From: Cryptomeria japonica
Taxonomy: Eukaryota; Streptophyta; Pinopsida; Cupressales; Cupressaceae
Direction: 5' to 3'
DNA: 64,000 bases
Assembly: GCF_030272615.1 (NCBI RefSeq)
Contig: NC_081410.1
Span: forward strand, 258,279,533 to 258,343,532
Shown here: positions 1 through 10,013 of the stretch, one piece after another
How positions within the stretch are numbered: the first letter of the stretch is position 1
Layout: each line of letters begins with the position of its first letter
The notes under the pieces: model-generated
Told to the model about the DNA's origin: nothing
Database searches by the model: none
The model's input: only the letters and a program-made list of their open reading frames with translations
Program-made: the position numbers and the translations under genes

Positions 1-1437
1 TAACTGGTACCTAGACCGGTGGACAAGAATGTGATAGGAACAAAGTGGGTGTTTCAAAACAAACTAAATGAATAAGGACAAGTCACAAGGAACAGGGCAA
101 CACTAACATGTATAGGCTATTCTCAGGTAGAAGGTATTGACTTTTAAGAAACTTATACCCCTATTGCTAGGATGGAAGCTATCATAATATTTCTTGCATT
201 TTCTGCCTACAGAAACTTTAGAGTGTATTAGATGGATGTTAAGTCAGCATTTCTTAATGGGGAGTTGGAAGAAGTGTACATTGAACAATCCGATGGCTTC
301 AGACTGTTAGAAAATACGGATATGGTTTGCAGGTTAAAAAGAAGGCATTGTATGGACTTAAACAAGCACCTAGAGCATGGTATGTGAGACTGGACAAGTA
401 CTTGTAGCAACAGAATTCCAGGAAAGGTACTATTGACAACAATCTATACTTCAAGGTTGAAGGCATTAAGTTGTTGATTGTTGTTGTCTATGTTGATGAT
501 ATTATTTTTGGAGGAAGTGATAGTTTGTGCAAAGAGTTTGTTGAAGAAATGCAAAAAGAATTTGAGATGTCTATGTTCGGTGAAATGTTTTTTTTCTTTG
601 GCTTCAAGTTACTCACTTGGATGATGGAATTTTCATTTCTCAAGCTAAGTATGTCAAAGAGATGTTGAAGAAGTTTGATATGGACAATTGTAAACCCACC
701 ACTACCCTTTTAGCTATTGGATGCAAGTTAAGGAAAGATGATGCATCTCCGGATATTGATCAGAAGAAGTATAGATCTATAATTGGAGGACTATTGTATC
801 TTACTACTTCTAGACTATATATAATGCAGGCTGTATGTTTGGTTGCAAGATTTCAAGCTAATCTGAAGTAGACTCATAATCAAGTAGTGAAAAGGATCTT
901 TAGATATTTGAAAGGAACTCAGGATTTTGGCCTATGGTAAAAAAGAGATGGAAATTTCATGTTGAAGGCATATATAGAAGCTGATTGGGCCGGAAGTATT
1001 GATGATAGGAATAGTACAAGTGGTGGAACGTTCTTTTTGGGAGACATTGGTTTCATGAATGAGTAAGAAACAAGAATCTGTATCATTGTCTACTGCTGAA
1101 GCTGAATATATTGCAACAACATCTTACTATACTCAAGTTTTATGGATGAATCCGACTCTTAAGGATATCAGAGTTGTATATGATGAAGCTATTCCTCTCA
1201 TGTGTGGCAATACCAATGCTATAAACATTTCAAAGAATCTAGTTATGCATTCAAAGACTAAACACATTTCAATTTGTTATCATTTCTTGAGAGAGAAGGT
1301 TGTTCAAAAAGAAGTCTGACTGGAACACATTTCTACATCAAAGCGGATAGCAGATATTTTTACAAAGCCTTTGGCAAAGGATACTTTTGAGTATTTCAAA
1401 CAGAAGTTAGGAGTCATTGCCCCTCCTTCCAACTAGA
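1..1437 (+). pseudogene. Ty1/copia pol remnant (reverse transcriptase + RNase H), 5' end outside window
   Basis: Conceptual translation in shifting frames gives the copia RT core: a GTKWVF block near the start, a DVKSAFLNGELEEVYIEQ block near 238-290, a KKALYGLKQAPRAWY block near 340-385, then the catalytic YVDD motif (YVDDIIFGG) near 490-515. RNase H follows, with KKQESVSLSTAEAEYIA near 1062-1115 and a TKHI motif near 1258. The C-terminus (FTKPLAKDTFEYFKQKLG) runs to a stop near 1435. In a live element this polyprotein copies the element's RNA into DNA. At least four in-frame stops and several frameshifts show that it is dead. Gag, protease and integrase would lie left of the window. The order pol, spacer, PPT, LTR confirms plus orientation. 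The RT residues and the PPT style point to a Tork/TAR-like copia lineage, which is an inference. Confidence 0.93.
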
Positions 1438-1666
1438 TGCAGTTTTGGTGGTGCATTTTTCCAAAAAGAGACAGTGTGCTTATCTTTGTTCCTGGATTGA
1501 TGTTGTTGCTACTCTTAGGGGGAGCAGTGTTGTGAGCGGTTAGTATGTTTTTGTTTATACACCCTTTGTCATTGTTGTCAAATGGGGAGAGAGAGTTTTT
1601 GTGAGATTATCAGTTGATGTCTCTTAGTTGTTTATTGGTGTTGTCATCAATCACAAAGGGGGAGAT
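1438..1666 (+). other. copia 3' untranslated spacer ending in polypurine tract
   Basis: This is non-coding spacer between the pol stop and the LTR. It ends in the purine run AAAGGGGGAGA (1655-1665), the expected polypurine tract that primes plus-strand DNA, directly abutting the LTR start TGTTAG at 1667. Confidence 0.8.
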
Positions 1667-2844
1667 TGTTAGGAGCATGAGCTTGTATGGTTGTCATTGA
1701 TGTCAAACCTAGTTATCTGGACGGATATTGGTTCGGATATGCTTTGTCAAACCTTGGTTATCTGGATAGAGTTTGGTCCAGATACTCTTTTGATGTTGGT
1801 TGTGACATCCTATATTTAGGGTGGTCTGGAAAGCTTTTGGTACCCTCCGGATATGTTTTTAATTGCCTTGCGGTTTAGTGGATCATGTTCTTTTAGTCCG
1901 GATATGTGCTGGAAAATGTTTTGAGGTGATTATTTGGGTCACTTTGGCTTGTGAAGATCCGCATGGAGTATTTTGCATCGGAAGTGATTATGTGGCCGAC
2001 TAGTTGATTATATCTACACATTATACTTTGTAACGTCTTTTGGGATATGTGTTAGTGTGTGTGGTTTGTCGAATTGTTCATGGGATGATGTATTATGATA
2101 TGTTTTGATTCCCTCTTTCTCGTGTAGTGGACTGATCTAAGTATCTTTGGTCTGGGTGGCTTATTTTGTCTTGTCCGACCCTTGTTTAAGATTTCAATGT
2201 TGCAATATCATATATAAGATGTGTGGAAGGATGAATTGAGCGTGGATGAGAAGTGAATTGTGTGAGAAGTGTATGCGAATGATTTGCAGGCAGATTTGAG
2301 TTTGCAGTGATGCAAAAGACAGTTTGGGAAGAGCTTTGAAGCTGATATATTCTGCTAGATAGAGTGTTGTGACAATGGAGATTGTTAGAGATGTATGCCA
2401 TGTTATTGGGCACTTGATTACTGTTCAAGGACTATTTCATGATCAGGAGAATCCTTCTCAATTTCAGTTCAGCTATTTCATTTGTTGCTAATTGAAAGTG
2501 AGTTTTTTGGCAGCAGTTTGTATCTTGTCCTGAAGAAGTGTTCTTCAACTGCACAAGTCCTTTGTATCTTGCCTACGGTTGTGCGCCTTAGTTCTGCAAG
2601 TCCTTCAGGTGTTGGTTCTCCTTGGATATAAGCCTAAAAAGTTGTAAACACTGTTATTATATTGTGAGTTAGATTCTCACTGTGGTTTTTCCCTGTTTGG
2701 GTTTTCCAGGTATATCTAGTGTTCATGTGTTTTTGTTTGATGTGTTGATGATTTAAGTGCTGATATTGAATAAGTTTATTAATAATTTGTTTTAAAGTTC
2801 CAGACTGATTCACCCCCCCTCTCAGTCCCGCTGGGTGTTCAACA
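1667..2844 (+). mobile_element. 3' LTR of the copia element
   Basis: The LTR starts with TGTTAGGAGC immediately after the polypurine tract and ends with TTCAACA, giving TGTT...AACA inverted termini over 1178 bp. A TATATAAG box lies at 2211-2218. A C-rich run near 2811-2820, followed by CTCAGTCCCG, is typical of the 3' end of plant copia LTRs. The matching 5' LTR is outside the window, so no target-site duplication can be tested. Confidence 0.85.
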
Positions 2845-3201
2845 AAAACTTGCAAAATCGCAGGTACTCACGTGCTAGTAATGGGAGGGAGTTACTTGCA
2901 ATTTAACTTGAGGCTGATTTTTTAAAAAAATTGCCATGTTTTTTTATAGAAAAATTGCTAAAAATTGACAAAAAATATTTAAAAAATTGGTAGAACAGAA
3001 GCTAAAAACGTAATATGTGAAGACCTAAATTTTTTCATTCGTTTTTTGATGTAATAGAGGTGGATATTTTGACACGCAACCTAGGGCACAACAACGACTT
3101 GAGATGCCTGTTTTCACAAGGACCAAAACAAACTGAAGGTATTTTGTGACCTACACATTGCATTTGCTTTGAAAATTCCGAAAGGCATTTACAATTTTAA
3201 A
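2845..3201. other. AT-rich spacer, nothing recognised
   Basis: I see no coding frame, repeat or RNA signature here. It separates the copia LTR from the long hairpin at 3202-3392. Confidence 0.5.
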
Positions 3202-3392
3202 GTTGATTTTTTTTTCAAAATCGTTGGGTTTTTTATTGTAGCCTCTAAGTGGGCCCATGCATGCAAAATGTGAAAGCACAAGAAAAGTGCATGAACAGTT
3301 CATGCGCTTTGCTTGTGCTTTCATATTTTGAATGCAGACTCACTTTGAGTCAACAATAAAAAACCCAAACAATTAAAAAAAATTACATTAAG
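3202..3392. repeat. long imperfect palindrome (about 95-bp arms)
   Basis: The two arms meet at base 3297 (TGAAC-A-GTTCA) and pair almost throughout. The left arm contains GGGTTTTTTATTGT and GAAAGCACAAG; the right arm holds their reverse complements. Pairing weakens only near the outer 20 bases. The shape fits a foldback or MITE-like element, or a hairpin small-RNA precursor. No clear target-site duplication was found, so its type is open. Confidence 0.7.
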
Positions 3393-3641
3393 ATATTCTT
3401 AAAATATTAAGTTTGGTGTGTTATTGGTGGCATGAAAGTCAAAACTCGAAACTACCTTGGTGTATATAACACGCAAGCATTAACAAGTAAAATATTTTAT
3501 CTAATATAATACCAGTTTTATATTTTAGAAGAAGTTAGGCTTGGTGAATAAATATTTATAAAACTTAATACAATAAATTCACACATTAGAAAACCTCATT
3601 TGCTTAGACCATAAGAATATGGTTTGCGTCCATAAGAGTTG

Positions 3642-3895
3642 TTAAGAAACACTAGCTTGGATAGGTTTTAAATTACCAAGCTCCTTGCATCTTTGTGCAA
3701 CATCTTGTGCTACAAGTATTGCAGCATATCGTGATGATTCATCTATGCCAGCATTGACCTTCCTGCCACTAGTAACATGAGCAAGAGTATCTATGTTAGC
3801 ATTGACCTTCGTGCCACTAGTAACATGAGCAAGAGTATCCTTCTAGACAAATCAGTCACGTGCACAAATATATCATTGAAAATTTGAAAGAAGCA
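3642..3895 (-). pseudogene. RPS14: RPS14 (uS11) pseudogene, 3' half of an exon
   Basis: The minus-strand translation matches cytosolic 40S ribosomal protein S14: FVHVTDLS near 3843-3866, then a frameshift, then [14 protein letters not shown] and VAQRCKELG down to about 3670. S14 helps form the platform of the small ribosomal subunit. Homology stops right after CKELG, where the minus strand reads G|GTAATT, a plausible intron donor, so this looks like a genomic exon and not a processed copy. A 48-bp internal tandem duplication (3743-3838) and a frameshift make it a pseudogene. Its 5' half lies at 12505-12577 on the other side of element X1. The end coordinate is the first stop after the donor. 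Confidence 0.85.
3743..3838 (-). repeat. 48-bp tandem duplication inside the RPS14 pseudogene
   Basis: Two adjacent 48-bp units (3743-3790 and 3791-3838) differ at only a few bases. Because 48 is a multiple of three, the duplication repeats 16 codons (the block [12 protein letters not shown]) in frame. Confidence 0.85.
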
Positions 3896-4139
3896 TGTTG
3901 GTTGAAAATTTTGTACACTTGGGGAAATATACAAAATTGTGGTTTCAACCACAGTGTGAGTAAAACTCTCCTAATTAAGGGAAGGCTACCCCTATCTAAC
4001 TACAACTTTAAAAATAAAATAGGATGGGACATAAATCTTTCTTCTTCTTTCAAGAAAGACAATATCCTTTTCTCTTCACAGAAAAGTGATAGTGATTCGA
4101 TATAAAACAGCAGTAACAACTTTCGAAATGAAATGAGAG

Positions 4140-4640
4140 AAAGGAAATGAAGTTTCCTGAAAGCTCAAAGACTTCCGTCACTTCCTTTGAGACGGGACAA
4201 CAATATCAAGCTCAAAGACTTAATTATATGAAGTCCTATCTACCCTTTTCTATACTAATTCTATCAAGAACAAATTATAACAACTCAAAGACTGAAATAT
4301 CTTAATCTTTTCTACTCAAAACAATGGGAAGTAGTATAAGCTCAAAGACTCACAGCTATTTCTCACAAAATCTGCTCCTAAATTCTCTTAAGAACAAGTG
4401 AAAGCACAAAGACTTACAGCTTCTCTCAACAGAATATTTATTTTAATCTATATTAACCTCAAATACTTGCAGCACAAAGACTGCAAATCAAATGTGATTA
4501 AGCTCTTTAAGAAACACTTGCAAGAAAGATAATATAGAACACAAACTCAAGTATGTAGCACAAAGACTCAAAGCTTGAGCAATTTCCTTCTATTCCTTTC
4601 AATTCTTAAATTTACACATGAAAGCTCAAAGACTTCTTTG
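4140..4640 (-). repeat. eight interspersed AGTCTTTGAGCT motifs in X1 R-U5
   Basis: The plus strand shows GCTCAAAGACTT-like words near 4160, 4210, 4283, 4340, 4402, 4470, 4557 and 4621, about 60 bp apart. Read in element orientation they are AGTCTTTGAGCT. X2 carries the same number at the matching place (25935-26400). They lie downstream of the TATA box, so they would be in the transcribed leader. Confidence 0.8.
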
Positions 4641-4704
4641 CTGTAAATTTGGCAGAGTTTTTGCTTGCTTTCCAAAAGATAAAGATTACAATAGACCCCT
4701 CAAG

Positions 4705-4712
4705 TATTTATA
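4705..4712 (-). promoter_or_regulatory. TATA box of X1
   Basis: TATAAATA on the minus strand, in the same context (TCTTCTATAAATACTTGA) as the TATA box of X2. It places U3 to the right and about 0.8 kb of R-U5 to the left. Confidence 0.65.
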
Positions 4713-6769
4713 GAAGAGGAGCCTTGATAAAAAGGTGGGAGGATCTGTTGACATGTCTTTTGTACACGACCAAACACAGAATAAAATACCTAAAGGTACC
4801 TTATCCTCTCTTGAACAAAGCTTCCGACTGCTAAAGATCTCACCGAAGGATCAGTCAGAGTAACTCCAAGGTTCTGTATGTAGGATCTCTACTTGTGGAT
4901 AAGCTCTTTGTGGTATGATGTGATTTTTGCTGGAATCACAAGGGGACTTACACTTGACGACCTAAACGTCTGATTTGTTGGAATCACAGGATTTCACTAG
5001 CCTAGATTTTTTTGAAAAAAAAGGAAAAGGATTAGGGCGAGGAAAGGATCTGATTCTGACACTAAGAATGTAGGAGCAATGAATGATCTTTGATGAAATT
5101 CTAACTAAGTCTTGTCTTGACATCCCAGGACCATCTCCACAAAGTTAGTGCGATCTTCGGAGGAAAGCTTTATGATGTTCAGATCATCGCTACAGGCATA
5201 GACACCATCAGGCTGATGCATATCAATGAAGAAGCGACAATTGAAGTTAAGCTTAAGCTGAATGATTCCAGTTGACTACACAAGGCAAGTCTGCAATCAA
5301 CAAACTGCTAGTAGTATGGATATACAAATTTCACCATCAATCAAACACATTTCTTCCACTCATCTAATAACATGAAATCAAAACTGAGAAGTATAAAGAC
5401 CATGGAAATCGTTGAATCGACCCATAGATTTCACCATTTCTTCAATGAAGTTTTACAAGTCTTTTACAACATCATCTTGGCAACAATCTTTGCCTTCTCT
5501 TGCTATTCTACTCTAATTGCTATTCTATCAACTGACTATTCACTATTAGCTAACTATTCACCTACTATCAACTATTGACTAAATATTATTCTTTACAAAA
5601 TGAAGAGCTTGAGCCTTTTATAATGCTCTCAATACAATTCAATGGCTCAGATCAATTTGAGATCAATGGCCGAGATTTTACAATGAAAACCCTAATTAGG
5701 GTTTGTTATAACAAACTCAATTCTGGCCATTGAAATAATTGCATTATTTGGACACATGTCTTCTCTGGAATATTCGACCAATGGATAATGGGGGTAGGTG
5801 CCTCGGAGTTTGTGTCATCATTGGTGAGTCAAGTACATTGTATCTAGACATGTTGATGTGGAACCCTCGAATTGGTGAAGTAGTGACTAGGATGCCACCT
5901 CAATCTTGCGCTTTGTAGACTTGAGTTGATTTATCAGCATGAAGGGATGTTGAGAGATATCTCTTGATACTCAACATTATTCAGCTGCTTAATGTAATGA
6001 TGATGATGAGAATTATTGATGTAGCTGGGCCCTTCTTCCATCCTTGCTTGCTTGCCTCAGGGTGATTGCATGATCTCTTCCTTTAGATCCTTACTCCTAT
6101 CTTCCTCTAACCTGGTCCATTTGATTTCTTTCCTTGCTTCCTGCAAAACAAACAAATGGGTATCAATCTCACATGATATATAACCTATATACACTCCCAC
6201 TTTGACTTGACTTCTTATTCTACATTTGCAGGTCTGATATGTGTTTCTATAGGGGAGATTCCTCCTGTCGATAAGTGAATTCACTGTCCATGAAGTATCC
6301 TTATTGTCTAAGGGTGAATTTGAGCTGTCTAATGATGAGATCTGTCTTCCTCGATCATCAGGTCTACACCTTCAAAGTCTGATTTGCCTTTGTGAGAATG
6401 ATATTATTGCTTCTTTGGTAAATTCGCCTTGCTAATGATTGAATTCTTTTCGCCGACTGTTGGAGCTGCTTACAAAATTCGCTGATGGAAAAGATGCTGT
6501 TTTGTTTTGATGTTAGAATGATCTAATGAAATCCTTTATATATGTGGCCTAGGGTAGAGACATGTCTTTGGGATGCAAGGCCGACTTGATCTAGTGTAAA
6601 CAAAATTGTAAATTATCCCTCTTAGTGCTAGCCGACTTCTATTTAAAAATTCGAATTTGCTTTTGCCGCTAAAGTGAGATTGGTTTATTAATGCATCAAA
6701 TGTTTCTAGGTTGACTTGCACTTAGTCTTCTCTTGATCTTTTCGGTTTATCACAAAGCACTTTACTCTC

Positions 6770-7790
6770 AACAAACTTCGCTCTTGTACCTTCAAGAGGT
6801 ACATGTCCTTGAAAACAATTTCGCTCTGGTATCTTAGAGAGGGACAGGACCCTTAGGATAATTCGCTCCTGTACCTTTGGAAGGGTCAGGAGCGAAATTT
6901 CTCTCTTTGCTCACTTCACACTCAAATCTTTTCACTTTGCGTTAGACCTGATTTTCCAGATTCTCTTCTTATCGTGCTCAAGTCGATCTACTCCCAACTT
7001 TGCTTAAAACAAGATCCTCTTAGAGCTTTAGGTGAGATAGGAGGTCCTTCCAAGAGATTTCGCTCTGGACCCTTAGAGAGGGACATGAGCGAAATTCTTC
7101 TTTTGATTCAATTCCTTCACCATTCCTCAATACTTCACCTTGAACTTAGCTTTTGAATCCTTCTTCCATCATGATCAAGTCAGTTTGTTCCCTAATAAGA
7201 TTCGTTCAATTGCTTGAGTGAGAAATTAGGACCTTTCAAGGATTTCGCTCCTGTACCTTTGGAGGGGTCAGGAGTGAAATTTTGCTTCTTGGCTTAGATT
7301 CCTCATGTTTTGCTATTCAAACTTGTTTCAATTCAATTTCAAGGCATGCACACATCATTTCCTCTTCAATCACGCCATAGGAGCAAGGATTTTGGTCCAA
7401 CTTAGAAGCAATGGAGGGCTCTAAGAAAAATTCGCTCCTGTACCTTTGGAAGGGTCAGGAGCGAAATTGGCAATATTGTTCAAATTCTCCCGACTTCATC
7501 ATTCAACTTGATTGAGTTCACTTCTAAAGGCACACATAACTCAAATTTCTTTCAATCAAGCCCTGAAAGCGTGAGTTTGGATCCAAGTAAGGAGCAAGGT
7601 GGTGTTCTAAGAAAATTCGCTCCTATACCTTTGGAAGGGTCAGGAGCGAAATTTCTCTCTTTGCTCACTTTCCTCATTGTTCATGATCAATAACTCGTTC
7701 AAACAAGTCTCTGTCACTCCAATGTGAAAAATATCAAATCAACCTTTTAAAGAAGGCCTTAGGAGGGATTTCGCTTCAAATTGGGAATAC
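6770..7790. repeat. about 187-bp tandem array with a hairpin core (in Y4)
   Basis: The core TTCGCTCCTGTACC ... GGTCAGGAGCGAAATT recurs at about 6861, 7057, 7242, 7430 and 7615, with weaker copies near 6774, 6820 and 7768, giving spacings of 196, 185, 188 and 185 bp. The core is itself a stem-loop: GGAGCGAAATT pairs with AATTCGCTCC. Units between cores are diverged but share words such as CAAGGATT and TCAAG. Confidence 0.75.
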
Positions 7791-8989
7791 TGGACAGTTT
7801 CTTCACTTGACGAAACTCATTCCATCAACTCAGATCCTAAGTCTTAGTCATCCATATCAGATTAACCTCAAGAAGACCTTTGAAATCCATTTTCTTTCCA
7901 AAGCTTCATCCAGATTTAGAAACTAGGTTCATCAAATTTTAATCCCTAAGGAAAATCGGTCATGACATCAGTCAAAACTTCATCTTTCGTTGTCAAAACC
8001 TTCTTCACTGAATCGGCCATCAGAGGTTCTTTTGTAGCAGATGATTGATCAATCAAATTCACTTGCTTGCACAATTGAATCAGGCCTGATTTTCATAAGC
8101 TTTGGTTTGATTTTAGGACTTTCTGCATTTGCAGGATTAATTCTATCTGAGTGCATTCTTCATGTCGAGATGCACAAATCAGATCTCTTCCCTCATGTGG
8201 AGGATTCCCCATTCTTGGTTTATCATCATCTTATATTCCTTGTGCTCCATTATTTGTTTACAACCATACCTGCAAAGACACAAAACTGGAATTAATTATC
8301 ATGTACATTAATCATATTTCTGAGTATGAAATAATACTTAGATCTGATTGTGGTCTAAACTCAGAGAAATTAATCCACTGGAAATTGCATTTAAACCAAG
8401 AGTGAATGAGGCCTGATCTCTTCCTGAAGATCTGACAAATTTTCCCGTGATTAGGAACCAGCTTGCTTGAATTTCTTCTTATATCCCTTATAATTCACCT
8501 CATTTTTGCTTGAAGATCTTCTCTCCTTTGGAGCCAATCAGTGATTAATATCTCCCTTCAAGGTGGATCTGTAGGTACAAACCTAGAAGTTTTGAATCAA
8601 CTTTGAAGTGAATTGCTTTATATTTTTTACCGCTGAATCTTAGTGAAGTCCAAAACATGCCACGAATGTGAGAAGGGATGAAAGGTGTAACAACAAAGAG
8701 GATGTGGTGGCAAAGAGGATGGGGTGATGTTGTAAGGAAGTGCCACGGGGGAATAAGGTGGAAGGGTAGAGTGAGGTGGATGCTCTCCCTTTTAAAAATT
8801 CTATTAAAAAAAAGAACTTTTCTTTCATTCCAAAAATTCTGGGGGGGCCCATTTAATATCAAAGACAAAAAAAACATTTAAATTCCCCAAACCAGTGGTT
8901 GGTGGGTCCCAACAAGAGTCTTTTTCAATAAAAAGTTAATTCAATTCTCCATTTTGAGTTTAAAGTGGGGCCCAAAAAGGTGATGAGAG

Positions 8990-9660
8990 GAATGTGAGGG
9001 AAGTGGTAAGGGAAGCTGCTACGTGGAGAAAGAGGGGAAATGGGATGCTGGAGGAAAGGGGGACATAGGGGATATAAATGATGGAAGTAGGAGATGCGTC
9101 GGGTTAGGAGGTATAAGAGGTAGTGGATGGAGTTAGGGAAGGTTAGGGAGTAAAATGTAATGGGAGGTATGAGGGGGTAATGAAAGGGTAGAGGGGTGTA
9201 GGTTATAATGGGATGAGGTTTAGACTAGGGGAAGGAAGGTGGAATAGATGGGTAAGAAGGTTAGGGGTAGGGGTAGAGGTAAGCTTAGGGAAATAAAGGA
9301 AGTGAGACTTATGGGATGTGGGTTAGAATAAGTGATTTTAGGGGAATAAAGGGGTAAAGGGGTAGGTAGTGTGGATGGTAGGCTAAAGGAAGTGTGAGGT
9401 AGAAGGTATGAGGGGAAGGGAGATGTTAGAATAGAATAGGGGTAGGGGTAAAGTGGAAAGGAAGTTAGTGAAGGGAGGTGAGGGTGTAAGATGGAGGTTA
9501 AGAGGTGTAGTGGTAGGGCTAAATGTAGGTGAAGGGTAGTAGATGAATATGTTAGGTGAAGGTGATAAAACATAAAAAGAGATAGAAGGTAAGGGATATG
9601 GAAGTGGAAAGGGTAGGGTGAAATGGTGATGGTAGGAAAGGGGAAGTGGAAAGCCGTCAA
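8990..9660 (+). other. cytosine-depleted, purine-rich strand block (in Y4)
   Basis: I count about six cytosines in the 480 bases 9121-9600 on the plus strand, which is made of G, A and T words such as GGGGTAGGGGTAG and TTAGGG. Long minus-strand frames rich in Pro, Leu, Ser and Thr here (9220-9835) are a by-product of this bias and are not called as genes. Multiple G-runs could form quadruplexes. Confidence 0.8.
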
Positions 9661-9973
9661 GATGGAGGGTTATGGAATGAAGAGAGAGACGAAAGGATGG
9701 AAGGGTGGAATGGTGATGGCGAAGGCAAGGAATGGAAATGAGAGTGATCGGGCTTGGGCACCCACGGGTAGTGTTAGGAGAAGTGGAAGTGATAAAATCT
9801 TGGCTGGGTAAAGGAAGTGTCGAACCTCGGTTCATCTTAAAGAGACAAACTTGATCAACTTCTGACCTCTTGACTCACTATACCTCTTCAATGCAAAGGT
9901 TCATAGCGAAAGACTCAACACTAACCTCGAACTAAGCTAAGAGGACTAATCCTAGAAAGCGAAAAGTAGGGAT

Positions 9974-10013
9974 CCCCATTTGCAATGGGGCGATGTGTGA
10001 AAACGTCACAACA
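9974..10013 (-). promoter_or_regulatory. paired hairpins at the 5' terminus of LTR Y4
   Basis: Within the first 40 bases of the LTR (minus strand) are two stems: TGTGA/TCACA and CCCCATT/AATGGGG. Corresponding stems occur at the termini of Y2 and Y3, with a paired change in Y3 (see findings). Confidence 0.6.

Larger units (their letters stand above)
4746..10013 (-). mobile_element. Y4: giant solo LTR nested in X1
   Basis: On the minus strand it starts TGTTGTGACGTTTTCACACA at 10013 and ends CATGTCAACA at 4746 (5268 bp). It is flanked by GGATC on both sides (4741-4745 and 10014-10018), and the flanking X1 sequence is continuous once it is removed. The same termini occur in Y2 and Y3. A TATA box (TTATAAAAGG, minus) lies at 5614-5623. 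No homologue of the X2/Y2 ORF was recognised inside; the interior is a 187-bp tandem array and a strongly strand-biased G-rich block. No internal gag/pol and no second LTR, hence solo LTR. Confidence 0.87.

Noticed and set aside
9040-9620. Telomere-like TTAGGG words
   Set aside because: Irregular and mixed with GGGGTA and GGAAGG; not tandem TTTAGGG arrays. General G-rich bias explains them.
9220-9835. Long minus-strand ORFs of about 150 codons
   Set aside because: They are Pro/Leu/Ser/Thr low-complexity frames produced by the C-depleted plus strand, and two overlapping frames are open at once.
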